A stretch of DNA of 14,606 bases from Dinochytrium kinnereticum (lineage: Eukaryota; Chytridiomycota; Chytridiomycetes; Chytridiales; Chytridiaceae), in the NCBI GenBank assembly GCA_027604005.1, contig JADGJT010000497.1, positions 1 to 14,606 of the forward strand, written 5' to 3'. The notes below the pieces were generated by a model. It searched no databases. It saw only the letters and a list, made by a program, of their open reading frames with translations, and was not told where the DNA came from. The position numbers were made by a program, and so were the translations under genes. Shown here in pieces: positions 10,148 to 14,606 of the stretch (within the stretch, counting starts at the first letter, position 1; every line of letters begins with the position of its first letter).

Positions 10148-11683
10148 ATGGCACCATCAGAGCACAGGGAAAAGGTCTGCTTGTACGTATCAATAGAGCA
10201 CAAAAGGCTTGGTGCATAAACTACTTTTTGATGCCGACCTGCTGTTCTGACGCCATGTCTTTTCTTTTTCCTTACTATAATCTGTGGATTCTGTAGAATT
10301 GGTAGTGGAAACTGGGGTAGCGTGATCGCAAAGATTGTGGGGAACAATGTGCAGGACTTCCCTGAATTCGATAAGGAGGTTCGCATGGTGAGTAAGGCAG
10401 TGACGGAGCCATTCCTCTGTCTTTCTTAATCATGTGAATACTATGATTTCTATTATCGACCTTGATAGTGTTGTCTCTGATCCTGTGCATCTAGTGGGTT
10501 TTCGAAGAGGTCGTCGATGGTCAGAAGCTTACGGATATCATAAACACTCGTCACGAAAATGTCAAATACCGTTAGTAACTGCCTCAGAAAGGCTTTTGAA
10601 TTCAATCTGAAGCTTTCCCGTCTGTGTTTTAGTCCCGAATGTCAAGCTCCCCGAAACCGTCGTTGCCCATCCCACCCTCTTGAAGGCAGTTGAAGACGCC
10701 ACCCTACTAGTTTTTGTCATCCCTCATCAGGTACAGATCACTAGGCTCACTGTCACCAAGTATCATTACAGCAATACTTATTATTTTTTTTAAGTTTGTT
10801 AAGGGAATTTGCGAGCAGTTGAAGGGCCGGACACACCCGCGAGCGAGAGCCATATCCCTTATCAAAGGTGTTGATGTGGCTCAGAGTGGTTTACAACTTA
10901 TTTCGGATGTCATCAAGGATAGCCTGAGCATGGATGTTTCAGTTCTTATGGGCGCGAATATTGCATCTGAAGTGGCGATGGAATACTTTTGCGAGACTAC
11001 AGTCGGTTATAACATTGAGTCAAACGGGATTATTTGGCAGAAGATTTTTGGGACTCCATACTTCAAAGTCGCAGCTGTTGGTTAGTTCTTCATAACTCAT
11101 TTATTTTCTCTTGAGTTTATTACTTGCTTTAACCTATAATTTGTTTTATAGCCGACGTGGCGGGTGTGGAGCTTTGTGGAGCGCTTAAGAATGTTGTTGC
11201 AATTGCTGCTGGTCTTGTCGATGGTTTGAAGTACGGCGAAAATACTAAGGCAGCCATCATCCGTATTGGTCTCATGGAGATGAAGCGCTTTGCGAAGACT
11301 TTTTACGAGGGAGTTAAGGATGAGACATTTTTTGAGAGTTGTGGGGTAGCTGATGTATGCGGTGTTTTATCTTGTTTACATTTTCCTGGCCCACTAGAAT
11401 TACCCGCGATACTGAACTATTTCCCCTATTGTACAAGGTTATCACCACTTGCTTTGGAGGACGTAACCGCAAGGTAGCTGAAGCACGCGTTACAACCGGG
11501 AAGTCATTCGAGGTTTTAGAAAAGGAGATGCTGAACGGACAAAAGCTTCAGGGCACTCTTACTGCCAAGGAGGTGAACCAGATTCTTAGCTTGAGGGGAT
11601 GCGTAAACGAGTACCCGCTCTTTACCACCGTCTACAGAATCTGTTATGAATCATTGCCACCGAAGGCTATTGTTGAGATTTAG
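10148..11683 (+). CDS. GPD1: NAD-dependent glycerol-3-phosphate dehydrogenase, cytosolic type (7 exons)
   Basis: The enzyme reduces dihydroxyacetone phosphate to glycerol-3-phosphate with NADH, feeding glycerol (osmolyte) and phospholipid synthesis. Exons: 10148-10182, 10297-10387, 10495-10570, 10633-10730, 10795-11080, 11152-11354, 11438-11683. Together they give 344 residues in perfect phase. The Rossmann dinucleotide loop GSGNWGS (14-20) is split from the start by intron 1. Other family landmarks are [31 protein letters not shown], the catalytic-lysine segment GALKNVVA (K208), [14 protein letters not shown] (226-239), [22 protein letters not shown] (spanning the last intron) and [13 protein letters not shown] sequence near the C-terminus. 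The length resembles the animal enzyme, without the N-terminal extension of yeast GPD1, and no C-terminal peroxisomal signal is evident. Introns 4 and 6 end in AAG. I regard this as complete and functional. Confidence 0.97.
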
Positions 11684-13316
11684 ACTAGTTTTTTTTACTG
11701 CGATGCCTTTCTCCCTCCAAACACCGCTCTTAAGCGCTTTCTTTTAACTCACTGCTCATGATATCTTTTCATTTCTGTTTTTTGTTTTTTTGGTCGTTAT
11801 TTGATGTCCTTGTGCAATGTTTGTAACTTACTTGAAGCTTAATAGGGCTTTCGCCATGTATTGCAACTGACTTCATTTTGAACCATCGGTACTTGCTTTT
11901 TGAAGTACTAGTACCTGTGCAATTAGCGTTTCAGTGTTATCCAACCCTCAATTCAGCTTCTTCCATAAAGAAGCAGTTCTTATCCATTCTATCTTTATTC
12001 ATACCAAATGATACCTCGCTCCCCTTCGCTCTCCCTTACCACTTTCTTTCTAAGGCGCTCCTCTCTCCCAATTCAGCTGCCTTGTGCCTCCCGCATATTG
12101 ACTTTTCCGATTGTTTTTCACCTTTCCATTCAATCCCCATTCAACCCCTAATCCGTCCGTGCCTCGCCAACCTTTAGGGCATCCTTTTTTTCCAAGTCAC
12201 GCCAAAGCATTAGGGCTATTGTTTGGTTTACCTGTATCATGTTAGGCAAAGTTTCTGATCTCAACGTGCCTTAACTTCCAAATCCCCGTAACTACCTCGA
12301 ACATTTATCCAACTTCTTGTTTTATTCCCTTCCAGTTGATTCCTTTTGTGATTGGTTGAATTTGTTTCTCTCTTCTTTTCATTTGGATACTTGACTGGCT
12401 ACTTCCCGCCTCTCCTTTATTCCCATTGTTATTTAACACAAGCAGGGCGTCTGGTTGAATTGTTGGGCAGAGATGCATGACTGAACTCGTCTGGGATGGA
12501 TGTTCCTTTGCCTTTGGTGTCTCCTGCATTGTTGCGCTATGTATGTATTCTATTTGTGTTAAGGACAGGACACTGTAAGTTTCTCGGTTTGACCTCCATA
12601 TTTCATGCCTTGACCACAATGGAGAAAGCATTCAATATGCCATGCCAGCCTCGTTCTTGAATATGATTCAAGGTTGCCTTCCTCTTTTGCTGAGGGAAGG
12701 ATTTTGCTTGCTGTAACAACTCACTGTTCTATTGTACTAAAAGGAAAAATAATGAATAAAACAGTAGCTGAATCTAGACGGTGATCGCACGCACGTACCT
12801 AGGCAGAAGGCGCTACTAAAAGGGAGTCTATCCCTCCTAGGAGTTTCACAATCATCTGTAACTCACTTTAACGTTCTCACTCCCATTCAGGCGGAAATCC
12901 CCTTCCACCTTCCAGGATGATGTGGTAGCACGTTTTATTGCCAAAAATCATGGGCAGAGGTGGTTTATCTGAGCAAACCTTCGGTATATCTCTGGTACAC
13001 CATTACTTGGACAATGTCTTGGTCCAGCATTGTGACTCTCCTGACCAGGAGCACTTACAAAGTTTCTGATCAGAGAGAAAAGGTGCGGTCAGTCCCTGCC
13101 TGAGTAAAGGAAGAGCAGGGAATACAATAGCAGAGGAAGATGGGGCAATCCGGGGCAATGTTGGGCTCAATGCGCTGACGGAGAATGTTCGAGGTAGCCT
13201 AGGAGCAGGGTCCAGTGATCCATCCGGAGCAACTTGGAGATGTACCAACGAAACAGCAACTCAAAGTCTTGAAAACAGCCAGGTGAAGATAAGTAATAGG
13301 CACAGGCTAGGTTACG
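11684..13316. other. Long intergenic region, no supported gene
   Basis: This 1.6-kb stretch follows the GPD stop codon. The first ~950 bp are T/C-rich on the plus strand and contain the GPD 3' UTR. The only ATG-initiated candidate I noted, on the minus strand at 12631-12305 (108 codons), has no recognisable domain. Another minus-strand open frame at 13248-13003 is likewise unrecognised. An AATAAA lies at 12754-12759, too far away to be an obvious GPD poly(A) signal. Decayed transposon sequence is possible here but I cannot demonstrate it. Confidence 0.5.
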
Positions 13317-13323
13317 AAATTAA
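13317..13323 (+). repeat. Left copy of 7-bp direct repeat AAATTAA (putative target-site duplication)
   Basis: AAATTAA abuts the outer end of the left inverted repeat. The same heptamer in the same orientation abuts the right inverted repeat at 14389-14395. It contains TTAA, so a shorter duplicated target cannot be excluded. Confidence 0.65.
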
Positions 13324-13381
13324 GAGGGCCTGGTTAGGAGACACCCCCCTCTTGGTCTGGAGACACCCCCACGTGATATAT
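13324..13381 (+). repeat. Left terminal inverted repeat
   Basis: It pairs with 14330-14388. It contains two copies of GGAGACACCCCC about 21 bp apart (starting at 13338 and 13359), separated by CTCTTGGTCT, and ends in CACGTGATATAT. The first C run has six bases against seven in the right repeat. Confidence 0.9.
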
Positions 13382-13441
13382 GTGTAATTTTTTGAACTAA
13401 AAATAGATTTTCTCCATATTGTCTTGGGTACTGCTGGCACC

Positions 13442-14314
13442 ATGTCCTTGCAAGCTTGCTTTGTTGTGGACACGGCCGTGCTTACAACCAAAGCCGTCCG
13501 TACCTTGTTCCAGCCGCGTTCTCTCTCCGCGTGCAGCTCGTTGACCACTCGGGGCGGCGCAGCGTGATACACCCGCAGGTCGCGGACGACTGGACCGTCG
13601 ACGGGCCGCATGAGGTGCACGGCTGCCGGCGGCGATGTACCTCAAGACGCTGTACACGATCGCGGGGCACGCGCACGGCGTCTGCGACTGCGCAGGCGAA
13701 GACTGCACGCGCGGCGCGTCCGAGCCCCACGCAGCGCGCGTGCGCGAGGACGTGCAGGTCGTCCGGGTCGAGCATGCAGATAGCACGCGGAGCCCGTGTC
13801 GCTGGTGCCGTCCGCCGCGTGCGTGCGCATCGTGCCGGAGAGCGCCTTCTTCGTTGACGTCGACCGCAAGCACCGGAGCAACGGCATCCGCGTCGAGGTC
13901 ATACCACCCGCGCGTCCGTGTCGGTGTCGGCGCCGAACCTGACGCTCACGCCGGCGCGGCGCGCGCCATGTGGTAGAGCGCCTGGCCGAGGAGCTCGCGG
14001 CGCCGTCGCTGGCACGCCCGGCGAGACCGGCGCGGAAGCGCAGACACGCCTCCAGCCACATGCGGCGGTGGGCGCGCGCGAACGCACACCTCGCCGCGTA
14101 CGACCTTCCGCTGCACGTCAACGGCTTCCTGGTCGGCTTCTGCTCGGCCGACGTCGAGCGCGTGCTGTGGTTACTGAAGCTCGGCGGTCTAGACGTTTTA
14201 GATGCAGTGTATGTGGACAGGAGGGCCGCAACAAAAGAGGATGTCCACAGATTAGAGCGACATACTGGACTATATAGAAAGCTCGCGCGTGTTCACGCCA
14301 ATCTTGAAATATGA
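13442..14314 (+). pseudogene. Frameshifted GC-rich coding region of unknown function inside the TIR element
   Basis: ATG 13442 and TGA 14312-14314 are in the same register, 291 codons apart, but the frame is broken between them. Codons ending almost always in G or C mark the coding frame, and that signature moves: frame of 13442 up to about 13495, then the frame of 13456 to about 13620, then that of 13635 to about 13780, then back to the original frame. In the original frame there is a TGA near 13931, bypassed by another short frame change at about 13910-13965. The first three shifts are each consistent with loss of one base. The final segment, after 13970, is 114 codons long and includes YDLPLHVNGFLVGF. 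An earlier segment has a Cys-rich HGVCDCAGEDC. I recognise no family. It could alternatively be a sequencing-error-ridden intact gene, but the neighbouring genes read cleanly. Ends of the coding region have host-like composition while the core does not. Confidence 0.6.
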
Positions 14315-14329
14315 TTGCTTTCCAGCTGA

Positions 14330-14388
14330 ATAAATCACGTGAGGGTGTCTCTCGACCAAGAGGGGGGGTGTCTCCTAACCGCGCCCCC
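14330..14388 (-). repeat. Right terminal inverted repeat
   Basis: Reverse complement of the left repeat with about seven mismatches and one extra C. It also carries two GAGACACCC-type motifs, the inner one altered (GAGACACCCTC), and the CACGTGAT inner boundary. Confidence 0.9.
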
Positions 14389-14395
14389 AAATTAA
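14389..14395 (+). repeat. Right copy of 7-bp direct repeat AAATTAA (putative target-site duplication)
   Basis: Identical and in the same orientation to 13317-13323, directly outside the right inverted repeat when the two ends are aligned without gaps at their tips. Confidence 0.65.
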
Positions 14396-14439
14396 ACAGG
14401 TCAACGAAAAAAAACTGCATAAAATTAATGTTGTTTAAG

Positions 14440-14446
14440 AAAAAAA
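14440..14446 (-). terminator. RNA polymerase III T-run terminator of tRNA-Gly
   Basis: Seven consecutive T on the minus strand, beginning three bases after the tRNA 3' end. A run of four or more T is the standard Pol III stop. Confidence 0.85.
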
Positions 14447-14449
14447 GTT

Positions 14450-14519
14450 GCGTCGACCGGGAATCGAACCCGGCACTAGTGCTTGGAAGGCGCTTATTAT
14501 ACCACTTAACTATCGACGC
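14450..14519 (-). tRNA. tRNA-Gly, anticodon UCC
   Basis: A 70-nt cloverleaf without an intron decodes GGA and GGG glycine codons. The acceptor stem GCGTCGA/TCGACGC pairs over all seven bases. The D arm is GTTA/TAAT with an AGTGGTA loop. The anticodon loop CTTCCAA carries TCC. The anticodon stem AGCGC/GCACT has one C-A mismatch. The T arm is CCGGG/CCCGG with loop TTCGATT. Internal Pol III promoters are visible: an A box (TAGTTAAGTGGT) and a B box (GGTTCGATTCC). No CCA is encoded, as expected for a nuclear tRNA gene. Confidence 0.95.
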
Positions 14520-14606
14520 TTCTTGTATTTGTCACGGAATTTCCTTTAAAAATCCCCAAGGCGCAATATTCCCCTGTATTACCTTTGAAATCTCACCTTC
14601 GATTGT

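Larger units (their letters stand above)
13324..14388. mobile_element. Terminal-inverted-repeat element with decayed GC-rich cargo gene
   Basis: The 1,065-bp unit is bounded by inverted repeats of 58 and 59 bp that match at all but about seven positions plus one indel, and by the direct heptamer AAATTAA on each outer side. This is the structure of a cut-and-paste DNA transposon or a non-autonomous derivative. The repeats begin GAGGGCCTGGTTAGGAGACA and GGGGGCGCGGTTAGGAGACA (read inward). The 948-bp interior is much richer in G and C than its surroundings and contains one broken coding region. No DDE transposase motif is recognisable, so mobility was probably supplied in trans or lost. Superfamily is undetermined: the TTAA within the target recalls piggyBac or Kolobok insertions, but a 7-bp duplication fits the end alignment better. 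It sits about 60 bp from the 3' end of a tRNA-Gly gene. Confidence 0.8.

Noticed and set aside
9650..10296. Open frames of 149-189 codons upstream of the GPD gene
   Set aside because: They overlap the microsatellite, the C/T-rich leader and the GPD start and first intron, and have no domain. They are artefacts of pyrimidine-rich composition.
13397..14121. Minus-strand open frames of about 158 and 159 codons inside the TIR element
   Set aside because: They lack convincing starts, are dominated by Arg/Ala/Ser, and lie opposite the plus-strand frames that show the G/C-ending codon pattern. They are most likely composition shadows.
14100..14314. Resemblance of the HVNGFLVGF segment and following residues to an RNA polymerase second-subunit motif
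   Set aside because: The similarity is a loose spacing pattern only. The conserved polymerase segments expected before and after it are absent and the protein ends too soon.
13317..14395. Assignment of the element to piggyBac or Kolobok on the basis of TTAA
   Set aside because: With TTAA as the duplicated target the two tips do not align symmetrically (three extra A at the right). A 7-bp AAATTAA aligns the tips exactly, and no transposase is available to decide.

Overview
This is a eukaryotic nuclear window. It has spliced protein genes with short GT-AG introns (62 to 141 nt), a nuclear-type tRNA and close gene spacing. The style (compact genes, a short cytosolic NAD-dependent glycerol-3-phosphate dehydrogenase, a fungal/animal-type eIF4B) suggests a fungus, perhaps an early-diverging lineage such as a chytrid. 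That placement is inference only.

Layout. 36-2417 (minus): most of an eIF4B-family translation initiation factor, eight exons, running off the left edge. 2418-3913: a regulatory/intergenic stretch with a striking C9/A22/G6 homopolymer tract and no gene I can support. 3914-7312 (minus): a two-exon gene for a roughly 1,100-residue coiled-coil protein with a disordered N-terminus and a small Cys/His cluster. 7461-9597 (plus): a divergent two-exon gene for a 687-residue protein with a PB1-like domain split by an acidic insert. These two genes share about 150 bp of promoter. 10148-11683 (plus): a complete seven-exon glycerol-3-phosphate dehydrogenase gene. 11684-13316: intergenic, no supported gene. 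13324-14388: a 1,065-bp element with ~58-bp terminal inverted repeats and an AAATTAA direct repeat at each outer edge. 14450-14519 (minus): tRNA-Gly(UCC) with its Pol III terminator.

The part most worth a second look is the inverted-repeat element. Each end carries two copies of a GAGACACCC-type motif. The interior holds a decayed, very GC-rich coding region whose codon signature changes frame several times, while its first ATG and last stop remain in the same register (291 codons apart). The encoded protein is not one I recognise, and its base usage is unlike every other gene here, suggesting a captured or foreign gene carried by an undescribed transposon-like unit.

A second theme is splicing. 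At least four of fifteen reconstructed introns use an AAG 3' splice site, which is the least favoured kind in most fungi and animals. The 5' half of the eIF4B gene is built from very small, frame-neutral exons.
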